Source of the DNA: Microbulbifer aggregans
GTDB lineage: Bacteria; Pseudomonadota; Gammaproteobacteria; Pseudomonadales; Cellvibrionaceae
Assembly (NCBI RefSeq): GCF_001750105.1
Contig: NZ_CP014143.1
Location: forward strand, 3,503,501 to 3,567,500
DNA: 64,000 nucleotides
Reading direction: 5' to 3'
Numbering within the stretch: the first letter of the stretch is position 1; every line of letters starts with the position of its first letter. Under the pieces are notes generated by a model that did not search any database, had not been told where the DNA came from, and saw only the letters and a program-made list of their open reading frames with translations. Below are positions 43,901 through 53,387 of the stretch, in pieces. The position numbers and the translations under genes are program-made.

Positions 43901-45265
43901 TCAGCCCAGCGGCTCGACTCGAATACGCACGACTTCACCCTCGACAGTATCCAGGGCCTCGATCTGGCTGACAGCCTCCCGCAGCCGCGCCTCTTTGGCA
44001 CGACTGGTGAGAATGACGACCGGCACCAGCGCCTCGCCCTCGGCGGGCTCGTGCTGGATCAGCGCTTCGATACTGATGCCCTGGTCACTGCAGATCTTCG
44101 CCACCTGCGACATAACGCCGGGTTTGTCATGTGCGGAGATCCGCAAGTAATAACTGGTCACCACTTCGTCCATCGGCAGTACGCAGTTCTGCCCCTGCCC
44201 ACCGGCGGCCACGCCTGCGAGGGGTACCCGCTGGTCGGGAGTGGCCTCGAGGGTACGGGCCACATCGACAATGTCGGCGATCACCGCCGATGCTGTCGCC
44301 TCGGCCCCTGCGCCCGCGCCGTAATAGAGTGTCGGCCCCACGGCATCACCGCTGACCATCACGGCATTCATTACGCCGTTGACGCTGGCAATCAGGCGGC
44401 GCTGGGGAATCAGGGTCGGATGCACCCGCAACTCGACGCCCTGCTCTGTGCCGCGAGCAATGCCCAGGTGCTTGATGCGGTAGCCCAGTTCGTCCGCGTA
44501 GCGAATATCCTCGATGGAGATCCCGCTGATGCCCTCGGTATAGACCTTGTCGAACGCCAGCGGCATGCGGAAAGCCAGTGATGCCATGATCACAAGCTTG
44601 TGAGCCGCATCAATACCTTCAACATCGAAGGTGGGGTCGGCTTCGGCATATCCCAGTGCCTGTGCCTGTGCCAGGGCCTCCTCGAAGGTGCGCCCTTTCT
44701 CCCGCATCTCTGTGAGGATGTAGTTGCCGGTGCCGTTGATGATCCCGGCGAGCCACTGAATACGGTTGCCGACAAGCCCCTCGCGAAGAGACTTGATGAT
44801 AGGAATGCCACCGGCCACAGCGCCCTCGTAGGCGATGGTCACACCTTTGCTCGCTGCAGCCTCGAACAACTCATTGCCGTGCTCGGCAATAAGGGCTTTG
44901 TTGGCGGTGACGATATGCTTGCCATTTTCGATGGCAGTGAGGATCAGTTCGCGAGCAACAGTAGTGCCGCCGATGAGCTCCACCAGAATATCCACCTCGG
45001 GATTGGTGGCTACGTCGAAAATCTCCCGGGAAACCTGCATCTGGCTGGTATCGCAGGCGGGGTTATCCCGCCGGGCACCGACCTGCACGATCTCCACCGG
45101 GCGGCCGCAGCGCGCGGTAATTTCCGCAGCATTACGGCTCATCACATTGACCGTGCCGCTTCCCACGGTGCCCAGGCCACAGATGCCAACACGTACGGTG
45201 CGCCTCGGGCTATCCGGACTTTCCTGTGATGCGTATTGAATGGTTTCTTCGACGGTTGCGCTCAC
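43901..45265 (-). CDS. hom: Homoserine dehydrogenase
   Basis: Reduces aspartate semialdehyde to homoserine. With GTG at 45265 (GGGGGAA upstream) the product has 454 residues: a roughly 20-residue leader, the NAD(P) fold (VRVGICGLGTVGSGTV), the catalytic domain (GIINGTGNYILTEM, EADPTFDVEGIDAAHKL) and a C-terminal ACT domain (RISAHDKPGVMSQVAKICSDQG) for threonine feedback. It is monofunctional, with no aspartokinase domain. A longer frame from 45364 adds residues without family character. Precedes thrC. Confidence 0.95.
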   Translation of the reverse strand: MSATVEETIQYASQESPDSPRRTVRVGICGLGTVGSGTVNVMSRNAAEITARCGRPVEIVQVGARRDNPACDTSQMQVSREIFDVATNPEVDILVELIGGTTVARELILTAIENGKHIVTANKALIAEHGNELFEAAASKGVTIAYEGAVAGGIPIIKSLREGLVGNRIQWLAGIINGTGNYILTEMREKGRTFEEALAQAQALGYAEADPTFDVEGIDAAHKLVIMASLAFRMPLAFDKVYTEGISGISIEDIRYADELGYRIKHLGIARGTEQGVELRVHPTLIPQRRLIASVNGVMNAVMVSGDAVGPTLYYGAGAGAEATASAVIADIVDVARTLEATPDQRVPLAGVAAGGQGQNCVLPMDEVVTSYYLRISAHDKPGVMSQVAKICSDQGISIEALIQHEPAEGEALVPVVILTSRAKEARLREAVSQIEALDTVEGEVVRIRVEPLG

Positions 45266-45370
45266 AACTTCCCCCCGCGCAAACGGCTTCCCTCTCCCGC
45301 CGGATCTGCCGCTATTGATAAGTAGCGGGGCCACAGCCGGGATTGCAGCCAGGTAACAGCGCAATAAATG

Positions 45371-45397
45371 ATTTTAAAAACAGAAAAAGGAAGTCAA
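45371..45397 (-). promoter_or_regulatory. Probable promoter of hom-thrC
   Basis: On the minus strand TTGACT (45392-45397) and TAAAAT (45371-45376) are 15 nt apart, in an A/T-rich island about 110 nt upstream of hom. A perfect TTGACA also occurs further upstream (45421-45426) but lacks a good -10. I did not find a leader peptide rich in Thr/Ile codons. Confidence 0.45.
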
Positions 45398-45522
45398 CCT
45401 TACTGACTGGAAGGGCAAAATGTCAATAAAATTGCGCAGTTAGGACAGGGGCACACCGGCGGCTCGCGGCTCATGTCTTCAATGCGACAAGAGAGGCAGC
45501 CGGCGACCAGGAAAGGGGAATG

Positions 45523-45545
45523 CCCGGACGGTATCACCGCCCGGG
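45523..45545 (-). terminator. Possible terminator hairpin after dsbC
   Basis: CCCGGACGGT (45523-45532) and ACCGCCCGGG (45536-45545) pair through 10 positions (one G-U) around a 3-nt loop, 7 nt after the dsbC stop. The following sequence is CATTCCCCTTTCC and not a clean T-run, so termination is only likely. Confidence 0.5.
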
Positions 45546-45552
45546 AAAGACA

Positions 45553-46299
45553 TCAGATACCGAGGGCTTTTACCAGGGTATCCGGCGGCAGGTAGCCGGG
45601 GACAACGGTACCGTCCTCCATCACAATAGTCGGGGTACCGCGGACATCAATCGCGTCATTACCCAATTGGTATTGGGCGGCCACCGGGTTGTCCTTGCAG
45701 ACTTTCAGCGGCACATTCTCGCGGTTCTTCAGTGCGGTCAGGGTCTTGTTCGGATCATCGGCACACCAGGCGGTGGCGACCTTGCGGTACCCGACCGAGT
45801 TCAGCCCCGCACGCGGGAATGCCAGATAACGCACCTCGATACCGCGCTTGTTGAGCTCCGGCACGTCATTGTGCAGCTTGCGGCAATAACCACAGTCCAC
45901 ATCGGTAAACACATAAATATGTGCCTTCTTTTTCCCTTTCGGGGAGAAGACGATCATGTCATCCAGGTTCTGCGTGGCCATTACCTTGGCCCGCTGTCCG
46001 GCACGGCGCTGCTCAGAGACGTTCACCAGGCTGCCCGCCTCTACCTGATAGAGATCACCAAAAATGAAGTGCTTGCCGTCCTCTGACACGAACAGCGTGT
46101 TGCCACCGTCCACTTCCACCTCATAGACCCCCTTCATCGGGCTCTCTAGGACTTCGCCGTAGGTGGCCTTGGGATTGCCTTCCTTGAGGCGCGCCTTGAT
46201 CGCCTTGGCGGTCTCCGCATCGACCTCCGCATGGGCGGCACCGCCGAGCAGGGCCAGCACCGTGCCGACCAGCACCAGCGGCTTCTTGACATACTTCAT
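45553..46299 (-). CDS. dsbC: Thiol:disulfide interchange protein DsbC
   Basis: Periplasmic disulfide isomerase. The 248-residue precursor has a signal peptide (MKYVKKPLVLVGTVLALLGGAAHA), an N-terminal dimerisation domain and a thioredoxin-fold domain with active site CGYC (Cys136 and Cys139) and the cis-proline in RGTPTIV. GAGGAG lies 9 nt before ATG 46299; the frame further upstream has no family character. Located between xerD and hom as in pseudomonads. Confidence 0.95.
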   Translation of the reverse strand: MKYVKKPLVLVGTVLALLGGAAHAEVDAETAKAIKARLKEGNPKATYGEVLESPMKGVYEVEVDGGNTLFVSEDGKHFIFGDLYQVEAGSLVNVSEQRRAGQRAKVMATQNLDDMIVFSPKGKKKAHIYVFTDVDCGYCRKLHNDVPELNKRGIEVRYLAFPRAGLNSVGYRKVATAWCADDPNKTLTALKNRENVPLKVCKDNPVAAQYQLGNDAIDVRGTPTIVMEDGTVVPGYLPPDTLVKALGI

Positions 46300-46428
46300 T
46301 CTGGATAGCTCCTCTTTCGATTCATGGCTTCGACGTTGCCGCCAGCACACAGTTCCCGCGAGTATGGCATCAAACGGCGCCCTTTGTCGCCGCTGACGCC
46401 GAACTCCCTGCACCATACAGTCACACAA

Positions 46429-47331
46429 TCATCCGCGGGGGTGATGCTCCCGATGCAGGGACTTGAGACGGGCCTTGGCCACCTGGGTGTAAATCTGGGT
46501 TGTGGAGAGATCCGTGTGCCCCAGCAATAACTGCACAACGCGCAGGTCGGCACCGTGATTCAACAAGTGGGTGGCAAAGGCGTGGCGCAGGGTGTGTGGC
46601 GAGAGCGGCTTTTCAATACCAGCAACCTTCGCCCAGTGTTTGATTCGATACCAGAAGGCCTGACGGGTCATTGACTGTCCAGCCCGGCCAGGGAAACAGA
46701 CGTCGCTCTGCCCGAGCGGGAGCAGCAATGGGCGGGTTTCGCTCAGATAGCCCTGCAGCCAGGACTGCGCCGTTTCCCCCATCGGCACCAGCCGCTCCTT
46801 GCGACCCTTGCCCGTCACCCGGACGACACCCTGGCGAAGATTGACCTGCGACACCCGCAGGTCCACCAGCTCTGTCACCCGCAGACCACAGGCATAGAGC
46901 AGCTCCAACATGGTCCGGTCCCGCATGCCCAGTTCCGTCTCGACATCCGGTGCCTCCAGGAGGGCCTCCACATCGGCCTCCGACAGGGATTTCGGCAGGG
47001 GTTTTGGCAGTCTGGGGTTTTCTACCAGGGCGACAGGATCCTCCTGAATCAACCCCTGCCGGAGGCAGTACTGGTAAAACCCTCTGAGCGCCGCCAGGGC
47101 GCGGGCGGTGGAGCGGGCAGAGATCCCCTCCCGGTGACGATCGGCGAGAAACCGCTGCACATGCTCGCGCCCGACCGCCAATAGCCCGATGCCCACCGCT
47201 GCGCAGAATCCGGCGAAGGTCCGCAGATCACGCCCATACGCAGCGCGCGTGTGCTCACTGGCGCCGCGCTCGGCCCAGAGCATATCCAGCCAGCGCGCGA
47301 TGTAAGCTTCCTGTTGCTGTAAGTCCTGCAT
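46429..47331 (-). CDS. xerD: Site-specific tyrosine recombinase XerD
   Basis: Works with XerC and FtsK to resolve chromosome dimers at dif. The 300-residue protein has the SAM-like N-terminal domain and the catalytic domain with the Arg in YACGLRVTELVDL, HTLRHAFATHLLNHGADLRVVQ, the LLGHTDLSTTQIYTQV box with the nucleophilic tyrosine, ending in LKSLHREHHPRG. ATG at 47331. It is a housekeeping recombinase in its conserved place, not an integrase. Confidence 0.96.
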   Translation of the reverse strand: MQDLQQQEAYIARWLDMLWAERGASEHTRAAYGRDLRTFAGFCAAVGIGLLAVGREHVQRFLADRHREGISARSTARALAALRGFYQYCLRQGLIQEDPVALVENPRLPKPLPKSLSEADVEALLEAPDVETELGMRDRTMLELLYACGLRVTELVDLRVSQVNLRQGVVRVTGKGRKERLVPMGETAQSWLQGYLSETRPLLLPLGQSDVCFPGRAGQSMTRQAFWYRIKHWAKVAGIEKPLSPHTLRHAFATHLLNHGADLRVVQLLLGHTDLSTTQIYTQVAKARLKSLHREHHPRG

Positions 47332-47386
47332 CGGCCTATTTAACCACATCCTCCGGTGTGCAAATCGACAAGCACTTTTCACCGGC

Positions 47387-47422
47387 AAAAAAAAACCGGA
47401 GCTCTTGAGCTCCGGTTTTTTT
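47387..47422. terminator. Rho-independent terminator after rplS
   Basis: CCGGAGCT-CTTG-AGCTCCGG (47396-47415) is flanked by an A-run on one side and a T7 run on the other, so it can work in both directions. It ends the rpsP-rimM-trmD-rplS operon and isolates xerD. Confidence 0.93.
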
Positions 47423-47440
47423 GCATCGCGCGGGAGAAGC

Positions 47441-47791
47441 TTAGTTAAGCTTCTCTTTAATACGCGCCGCTTTACCAGTCAGGTTGCGCAGGTAGTACAG
47501 CTTGGCCTGACGCACGTCACCGCGACGCTTGACAGAGATGCTGTCAACCAGCGGGCTGTGAGTCTGGAAGGTACGCTCTACGCCCACGCCGTGGGAGATT
47601 TTGCGCACGGTGAAGGAGGAGTTCAGGCCGCGGTTACGCTTGCCGATCACCACACCTTCGAACGCCTGCAGACGCTCGCGGTTACCTTCCTTTACCTTTA
47701 CCTGAACGATAACGGTGTCGCCCGGGGCAAAGGCAGGAACTTCGCTTTTCAGCTGTTCCTGTTCCAGCTGCTGAATGATTTTGTTGGTCAT
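47441..47791 (-). CDS. rplS: 50S ribosomal protein L19
   Basis: Ribosomal protein at the 30S-50S interface. The 116-residue product starts [19 protein letters not shown] and contains [22 protein letters not shown] and [13 protein letters not shown] L19 sequence ([18 protein letters not shown]), ending in [16 protein letters not shown] lies 8 nt upstream of ATG 47791; a TTG five codons earlier overlaps that Shine-Dalgarno and is rejected. Last gene of the rpsP operon. Confidence 0.97.
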   Translation of the reverse strand: MTNKIIQQLEQEQLKSEVPAFAPGDTVIVQVKVKEGNRERLQAFEGVVIGKRNRGLNSSFTVRKISHGVGVERTFQTHSPLVDSISVKRRGDVRQAKLYYLRNLTGKAARIKEKLN

Positions 47792-47871
47792 TTGGAATAC
47801 TCCCAAATAAGAGTTTGTGTAGCTTCACAGCTAGTTCACCGAACTACTCACGCCTCCCGGCGAATTCGGCA

Positions 47872-48639
47872 TCAACTTTCTTCGGAGCTGCGCGCCTGCC
47901 GGATTTCCTCCAGCAATTGTGCCTGCTCCTCGCTGAGCGCCAACCCGCTTAAAAGATCGGGCCGCCGGTCCAGCGTGCGCGCCAGCGACTGCTTGAGACG
48001 CCAGCGACGAATTCTCTCGTGATTACCGGACAAAAGTACTTCCGGCACCACCCTGCCACGATACTCCTCGGGCCGGGTGTAGTGCGGGCAGTCCAGCAAT
48101 CCCTGGGCGAAGGAGTCCTCCACAGCGGACTGATCGTGCCCCAGAGCCCCGGGGATCAGTCGCGTAATGGCATCCACCATCACCATGGCAGCAAGTTCGC
48201 CACCACTTAAAACATAGTCGCCGATGGACCACTCTTCGTCGATGAGCATCTCGATCAAGCGCTCATCGACACCCTCATAACGACCAGCCAACAACACCAG
48301 GTTGCCGGCATCGGAGAGCTCCTCGACTCCCGGCTGATCCAGCTGTCGCCCCTGCGGGGACAGGTAGATGGACCGCGCGGGTTCACCGCCCTCTTCCGCC
48401 CAGGCTCGCGCTTCGCTGAGAGCCTGGTATAGAGGCTCCGCCAGCATCACCATGCCCGGACCGCCTCCATAGGGGCGATCGTCCACAGTGCGATGGCGGT
48501 CACTGGTGAAATCCCTGGGATTCCAGCAGCGCACTTCCAGCAAGCCGTCTTTGACAGCGCGGCCACTGATGCCGTAGTCAGTCAGTGCCGCGAACATCTC
48601 CGGAAAGATGGTCACAAGCGCAATTCGCTTGGCGCCCAT
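47872..48639 (-). CDS. trmD: tRNA (guanine-N1)-methyltransferase TrmD
   Basis: Methylates G37 of tRNAs reading CNN codons, preventing +1 frameshifting. The 255-residue protein has the SPOUT trefoil-knot signatures: [29 protein letters not shown] and [17 protein letters not shown]. It starts 4 nt after the rimM stop. Confidence 0.97.
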   Translation of the reverse strand: MGAKRIALVTIFPEMFAALTDYGISGRAVKDGLLEVRCWNPRDFTSDRHRTVDDRPYGGGPGMVMLAEPLYQALSEARAWAEEGGEPARSIYLSPQGRQLDQPGVEELSDAGNLVLLAGRYEGVDERLIEMLIDEEWSIGDYVLSGGELAAMVMVDAITRLIPGALGHDQSAVEDSFAQGLLDCPHYTRPEEYRGRVVPEVLLSGNHERIRRWRLKQSLARTLDRRPDLLSGLALSEEQAQLLEEIRQARSSEES

Positions 48640-48643
48640 CAGC

Positions 48644-49207
48644 TCAGAAGTCCGGATCCCAGTCGACGGTGATCACACCGGCTTCCAGGTCGATATCAGT
48701 GACGAACTCCCCGGGAATATAGGGGATCAAGCGCTCGCGCCGGTCACTGCCACCGCGCACCACCAGAACATCGTTGGCGCCGGTTTCCATCAACCGTGCC
48801 ACTTTGCCAAAGTCGTGCTCGGAGCCACCAAAACGACTGATCACCTGCAGGCCTTCCAGCTGGTGCCAGTAGTATTCGCCCTCCTGCAAGGAAGGCATCT
48901 CCGCTCGGGAGACGGCGACATCCCGCTGACAGAAGCGGGCAGCCAGATCGCGATCATCCACATCCTTGATGTGCACGATCAACCCCTTGCCATGGCGTTT
49001 ACCGCCATCGATAGCCAGGGGCTCCCAGCCACTTTCGCCCCGCAGCCACCATTTCTGGAACTGCAGGATATTGTCCATCGGGTCGGTAAAGGAGTGGACC
49101 TTGACCCAACCCCGGACCCCATACACAGCGGTAATACGCCCAACTGTGACCAGTTCTCCGGTTTCGGGACTGTTATCAGCCACAGGCGTACTCGCTCGCA
49201 GGGACAA
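48644..49207 (-). CDS. rimM: 16S rRNA processing protein RimM
   Basis: 30S maturation factor that binds S19. The protein has the N-terminal RimM domain ([25 protein letters not shown]) and a PRC-barrel C-terminus ([27 protein letters not shown]). The TTG at 49207 gives 187 residues; a GTG at 49183 would give 179, nearer the usual length, and neither has a strong Shine-Dalgarno. Coupled between rpsP (4 nt) and trmD (4 nt). Confidence 0.94.
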   Translation of the reverse strand: MSLRASTPVADNSPETGELVTVGRITAVYGVRGWVKVHSFTDPMDNILQFQKWWLRGESGWEPLAIDGGKRHGKGLIVHIKDVDDRDLAARFCQRDVAVSRAEMPSLQEGEYYWHQLEGLQVISRFGGSEHDFGKVARLMETGANDVLVVRGGSDRRERLIPYIPGEFVTDIDLEAGVITVDWDPDF

Positions 49208-49211
49208 TAAA

Positions 49212-49451
49212 TTAAGCGGCTTCTTTCAGCAGCTTGCTGACGCGATCAGAAACCTGCGCGCCCTGGCTTACCCAGTAATCAACGCGCTCACGGTCGATGC
49301 GCAGACGCTCTTCCTGACCACGGGCAACCGGGTTGAAGAAGCCAACGCGCTCGATAAAACGACCGTCGCGGGATTTGCGGCTGTCAGTGACTGTCAGGTG
49401 ATAGAACGGGCGCTTCTTAGCACCGCCACGAGCCAAACGAATGGTTACCAT
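49212..49451 (-). CDS. rpsP: 30S ribosomal protein S16
   Basis: A 79-residue protein starting [25 protein letters not shown], the universal S16 start, with [19 protein letters not shown] at 49451 has AGGAAA upstream; codons further upstream are not S16. First gene of the rpsP-rimM-trmD-rplS operon. Confidence 0.98.
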   Translation of the reverse strand: MVTIRLARGGAKKRPFYHLTVTDSRKSRDGRFIERVGFFNPVARGQEERLRIDRERVDYWVSQGAQVSDRVSKLLKEAA

Positions 49452-49600
49452 GTAGCTTTCCTGTAGTTTCAATACTGGGCAGTCGCGATCGGCGACCACC
49501 TACAACAACTTTGCCGGTAGCTCACCCGGCTGAAAGGCGGCGTATTCTAATGTACCGCCTGAATTTTGTATAGCGTGTAATTGAACGGTTTTTCCCGCCC

Positions 49601-51013
49601 TTATTTCTTGCGGAAACCCGGGGGTAAACCGCCGGGCATACCGCCGAGACCACCCATGTCACCGCCGCCCATGCCGGGCATTCCGCCCATACCGCGCATC
49701 AGCTTGCTCATGCCGCCGCCTTTGAGCTTCTTCATCATCTTGCCCATCTGCTTGTGCTGTTTGAGCAGGCGGTTCAGGTCCTGGATCTGGGTGCCAGAAC
49801 CCGCCGTAATACGGCGTTTGCGGGAGCCGGTCAGGATATCCGGGTTACGGCGCTCGGCAGGCGTCATGGAGCTGATAATGGCATCCATACGCTTGAACTC
49901 CTTACCCATATCGGCCTGTTGAGCCATCTGGGCCATGTTGCCCATGCCGGGCATCTTCTCCAGCAGGGAGCCAAAGCCGCCCATATTTTGCATCTGTTGC
50001 AGCTGGTCGCGCAGATCCTCGAGATCAAAGCCCTTGCCCTTCTGCACCTTTTTGACCAGCTTTTCAGCCTTGGTCTTGTCGATCTTCTGCTCGGCCTCCT
50101 CGATCAGGGAGAGCAGGTCACCCATACCGAGGATGCGCGAGGCGATCCGGTCAGGGTGGAAGGTTTCCAGGGCATCGGTCTTCTCGCCGACACCGATAAA
50201 CTTGATCGGCTTGCCGGTCACATGCCGCACAGACAACGCAGCACCGCCGCGGGCATCACCGTCCGCCTTGGTGAGGATGACACCGGTGAGCGGCAGGGCC
50301 TCATCGAAAGCCTTGGCGGTATTCACCGCGTCCTGACCAATCATGGCGTCGATTACGAACAGGGTTTCAGCGGGATCGAGGGTACCGTGCAATTCACGGA
50401 TCTCATCCATCAGCTGCTCGTCGATATGCAGGCGGCCGGCGGTATCCACGATCAGGACGTCGGCAAACTGCTTCCGCGCAGCATCCATCGCGCTCTTGGC
50501 GATATCCAGCGGCTTCTGCTCCGGTGTCGAGGGATGGAACAGTGCATCCACCTCCCCTGCGAGCGTCTCCAGCTGCTTGATGGCCGCGGGACGATAGACG
50601 TCCGCACTCACCACCATCACCTTCTTTTTCTCGCGGGTCTGCAGGTACTTGGCCAGCTTTGCCACACTGGTGGTTTTACCTGCACCCTGGAGGCCAGCCA
50701 TGAGGATCACGGCCGGCGGCTGCACAGCCAGGTTCAACGGCGTCGCCGCTTCACCCATCACTTTGACCAGCTCGTCCTGGACGATCTTGACGAACTGCTG
50801 GCCCGGGTTCAGCGCCTTGCTGACTTTCTGACCTACCGCAGCGGTGCGCACCTGCTGAACGAAGGCCTTGACCACAGGCAGCGCCACGTCCGCCTCCAGC
50901 AGTGCCTTGCGCACTTCCCGCAGGGTATCGCGGATGTTGTCATCCGTGAGGCGGGCCTTGCCGGTGACTTTCTTGAGCGCCGACGAGAGGCGGTCACTGA
51001 GATTGTCGAACAT
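49601..51013 (-). CDS. ffh: Signal recognition particle protein Ffh (SRP54)
   Basis: GTPase that, with 4.5S RNA, targets nascent membrane proteins to FtsY. The 470 residues comprise the N domain, G domain (GLQGAGKTTSVAKLA, DTAGRLHID, TKADGDARGG) and methionine-rich M domain ending in a Gly/Met-rich tail (MRGMGGMPGMGGGDMGGLGG). Upstream of and co-oriented with rpsP; divergent from the ypjD-like gene. Confidence 0.97.
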   Translation of the reverse strand: MFDNLSDRLSSALKKVTGKARLTDDNIRDTLREVRKALLEADVALPVVKAFVQQVRTAAVGQKVSKALNPGQQFVKIVQDELVKVMGEAATPLNLAVQPPAVILMAGLQGAGKTTSVAKLAKYLQTREKKKVMVVSADVYRPAAIKQLETLAGEVDALFHPSTPEQKPLDIAKSAMDAARKQFADVLIVDTAGRLHIDEQLMDEIRELHGTLDPAETLFVIDAMIGQDAVNTAKAFDEALPLTGVILTKADGDARGGAALSVRHVTGKPIKFIGVGEKTDALETFHPDRIASRILGMGDLLSLIEEAEQKIDKTKAEKLVKKVQKGKGFDLEDLRDQLQQMQNMGGFGSLLEKMPGMGNMAQMAQQADMGKEFKRMDAIISSMTPAERRNPDILTGSRKRRITAGSGTQIQDLNRLLKQHKQMGKMMKKLKGGGMSKLMRGMGGMPGMGGGDMGGLGGMPGGLPPGFRKK

Positions 51014-51189
51014 AGATACGTCTCGGTATTTCTGGTGACGGCTTTACTGCGCGCCGTCGGTGCGGTCTCTGAGGCGCGGCAGTATAGCTCAGGAGGGGGT
51101 GCGGCAGAAACTCCCGCGGGGCGGGCTTTCCTGCCACCGCGGCCTGTGACACACTGCCGCCCTATCGCAAACGAGACACGGACTTATCG

Positions 51190-51990
51190 ATGGCGGCTCT
51201 GGCCCACTGGACGGCAATCTTCCTCTACCTGGCGACCACAGTCGTGGCCGCGCTGGCAGTCTCGCAAAAGCGCCAACCCGACAACCGCCTGCTCTTGGGG
51301 CTGCTCACTGGTGCGCTACTGACCCATGGTGCCTCGCTGGTCAACACCCTGATCTCCCCCGCCGGCTACCGCTTCGATTTTACCGCCATGCTGTCGCTGG
51401 TCGCCTGGACGGTGAACCTGCTGATTCTGATCCTGGCGATCAAGCGCCCCTTGCACCTGCTAATCCTGATTGTCGGGCCCCTGGCTGCCCTGGCTGAGCT
51501 GGCCGCAGTCAATGGCTGGGGCGGAAGCGTTCCCCGCGAACAGCTCTCCGCTGGCGTGGCCGTGCATGCCCTGCTCTCCATTTCTGCCTACGCGCTGCTG
51601 ACTCTAGCCACTCTGCAGGCCATCTACCTCTACTACCAGAACCAGCAGCTGCACAATCACCGCCCGGGCGCCATCAGCCGTTTCCTGCCACCGCTGCAGA
51701 CCATGGAATCGCTGTTGTTCGGCCTGATCGCCTTCGGCCAGCTGCTGCTCACCGCATCGCTAATCACCGGCTTCCTGTTTCTGGATGATCTCTTCGCCCA
51801 GCATCTGGTGCACAAGACAACCCTGTCGATCCTCGCCTGGCTGCTGTACAGCATTCTGCTGTGGGGCCACTGGAAATGGGGCTGGCGCGGTAACACGGCG
51901 GTACGCTGGACACTGGCCGCGTTTGCCGCGCTGCTGCTGGCCTATTTCGGCAGCAAACTGGTGCTCGAGGTGATCCTGCAGCGCAACTGA
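51190..51990 (+). CDS. ypjD: YpjD-like inner membrane protein (CcsA/cytochrome c assembly fold)
   Basis: A 266-residue protein with about eight hydrophobic helices. The family (COG4137, ypjD) is related to CcsA/ResC heme-handling proteins: conserved histidines occur in GVAVHALLSISAYALLTLA and LFAQHLVHKTTLSILAWLLYSILLWGHWKWGWRG. The WGxW-like and HKT motifs favour a heme- or cofactor-linked role, but no function is proven. Sits between ffh and corB, the conserved arrangement in enterics and pseudomonads. Confidence 0.87.
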   Translation: MAALAHWTAIFLYLATTVVAALAVSQKRQPDNRLLLGLLTGALLTHGASLVNTLISPAGYRFDFTAMLSLVAWTVNLLILILAIKRPLHLLILIVGPLAALAELAAVNGWGGSVPREQLSAGVAVHALLSISAYALLTLATLQAIYLYYQNQQLHNHRPGAISRFLPPLQTMESLLFGLIAFGQLLLTASLITGFLFLDDLFAQHLVHKTTLSILAWLLYSILLWGHWKWGWRGNTAVRWTLAAFAALLLAYFGSKLVLEVILQRN

Positions 51991-52071
51991 CAGACTGGGG
52001 CGGCCGGCTGCACTTGCGACTGCCGGAATTCTGTTTCACTATCCCCGTTCGTCCATAGATAGAGTTCCACC

Positions 52072-53343
52072 TTGAACGACATACCGCCCGGCCTGGTGTT
52101 CGGCCTGCTGGCCCTGCTAATTGCCATTTCCGCTTTTTTCTCCAGCTCCGAAACCAGCATGATGACGCTGAATCGCTACCGCCTGCGCCATCAGGCCAAG
52201 AGCGGGCACCGCGGCGCCAAGCGGGCGATGGAACTACTCTCGCGGCCGGACAAGCTGATTGGGGTGATCCTGATCGGCAACAACCTGGTTAACGTCCTCG
52301 CCTCCATGATCGCCGGCGCCATTGCCACCCGGCTGTATGGCGACGCCGGCCTCGCCTACGCCGGTATCATCCTGACCCTGGTGATTTTGATTTTTGCCGA
52401 AGTCACCCCGAAAACCATCGCCGCCCTGCACCCGGAGAAAATCGCGTTTCCCGCCTCGGTCGTTCTCAAGCCCCTGCTGTGGTTGCTGGCCCCGGTGGTC
52501 TGGTTGGTCGGCAGTATTTCCAACGGCCTCGCCCGATTGGTGGGCGTCGAGGCGACCGCCGGCTCCGACGCCGAGCACCTGGCACCGGAAGAGCTGCGCA
52601 CGGTGGTATTCGAGTCCGGAGCGCTGCTTCCCAGCAAGCACAAAGGCATGTTGCTGAACGTGCTCGACCTGGACCAGGCCACGGTGGAGGACATCATGAT
52701 CCCCCGCAATGAGGTGGTCGGTGTCGACCTGGAAGACACCGGCGACGAGATCCTGCAGCAGCTGGCGGAGAGCAGTTATACACGCCTGCCGGTCTTTCAG
52801 GGAGATATCAACCGGGTGGTGGGTGTCCTGCATCTCCGACGGGCTGCGCAGATCCTGAGGGGCGGCCCGCAGGAATTCAGTACAGACCTCCTCAAGAGCT
52901 ACACCGACGAACCCTACTTCGTACCCGAGGCGACCCCCCTGCCCACGCTGCTGATGAACTTCCAGAAGCAGAAGCGCCGCATGGGTCTGGTGGTGGATGA
53001 GTATGGCGAGGTCATGGGGATTGTCACCCTGGAAGACCTGCTGGAGGAGATTGTCGGCGATTTCACCGCGAGTCCGGTACCCAGCGAGGACGAGGAGATT
53101 ACCGCGCTCGGCGATGGCTGGTACCTGATCGAGGGTGGCACCTCAATCCGCGACATCAACCGCACCCTGCACTGGGAGCTGCCCACGGACGGCCCCAAGA
53201 CCTTCAACGGGCTGGCCATGGAGCACCTGGAAAGCATCCCCGACGGCAATATCAGCTTTTACATCCTCGACTACCTGGTAGAGATCGTCGAAGTCTCCGA
53301 CAAGATGATCACCCGCGCCCGGGTGCGCAAGATGGGTCAATAA
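52072..53343 (+). CDS. corB: CNNM/CorC family transporter (CorB-like)
   Basis: A 423-residue membrane protein: DUF21/CNNM domain with three to four helices (LVFGLLALLIAISAFFSSSETSMM onwards), a CBS pair (about 205-330, TVEDIMIPRNEVVGVDL and KRRMGLVVDEYGEVMGIVTLEDLLEEIVGD) and a C-terminal CorC/HlyC domain. Relatives bind Mg2+-ATP and take part in Mg2+ or Co2+ transport. The start is TTG at 52072; the protein beginning MNDIPPGLVFGLLALL matches the family, so the rare start is credible. Confidence 0.9.
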   Translation: MNDIPPGLVFGLLALLIAISAFFSSSETSMMTLNRYRLRHQAKSGHRGAKRAMELLSRPDKLIGVILIGNNLVNVLASMIAGAIATRLYGDAGLAYAGIILTLVILIFAEVTPKTIAALHPEKIAFPASVVLKPLLWLLAPVVWLVGSISNGLARLVGVEATAGSDAEHLAPEELRTVVFESGALLPSKHKGMLLNVLDLDQATVEDIMIPRNEVVGVDLEDTGDEILQQLAESSYTRLPVFQGDINRVVGVLHLRRAAQILRGGPQEFSTDLLKSYTDEPYFVPEATPLPTLLMNFQKQKRRMGLVVDEYGEVMGIVTLEDLLEEIVGDFTASPVPSEDEEITALGDGWYLIEGGTSIRDINRTLHWELPTDGPKTFNGLAMEHLESIPDGNISFYILDYLVEIVEVSDKMITRARVRKMGQ

Positions 53344-53350
53344 GCTGGAA

Positions 53351-53387
53351 GCCTGCCGGCACCGGCAGGCAGTTCGAGCGATCGCTC
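53351..53387. other. Strong hairpin and palindrome between convergent corB and rnhB
   Basis: GCCTGCCG-GCAC-CGGCAGGC (53351-53370) is a perfect 8-bp stem, followed by the 12-bp palindrome GAGCGATCGCTC (53376-53387), which overlaps the rnhB stop region. There is no T-run. The position between convergent genes suggests a bidirectional transcription end. Confidence 0.5.

Noticed and set aside
46429..47331. Tyrosine recombinase as sign of an integrated element
   Set aside because: It is XerD by sequence and by its conserved place between rplS and dsbC; no attachment repeats or phage genes nearby.
49754..51322. A 522-codon open frame opposite ffh running into the ypjD-like gene
   Set aside because: Antisense to Ffh with overlap into a divergent real gene; no family features.
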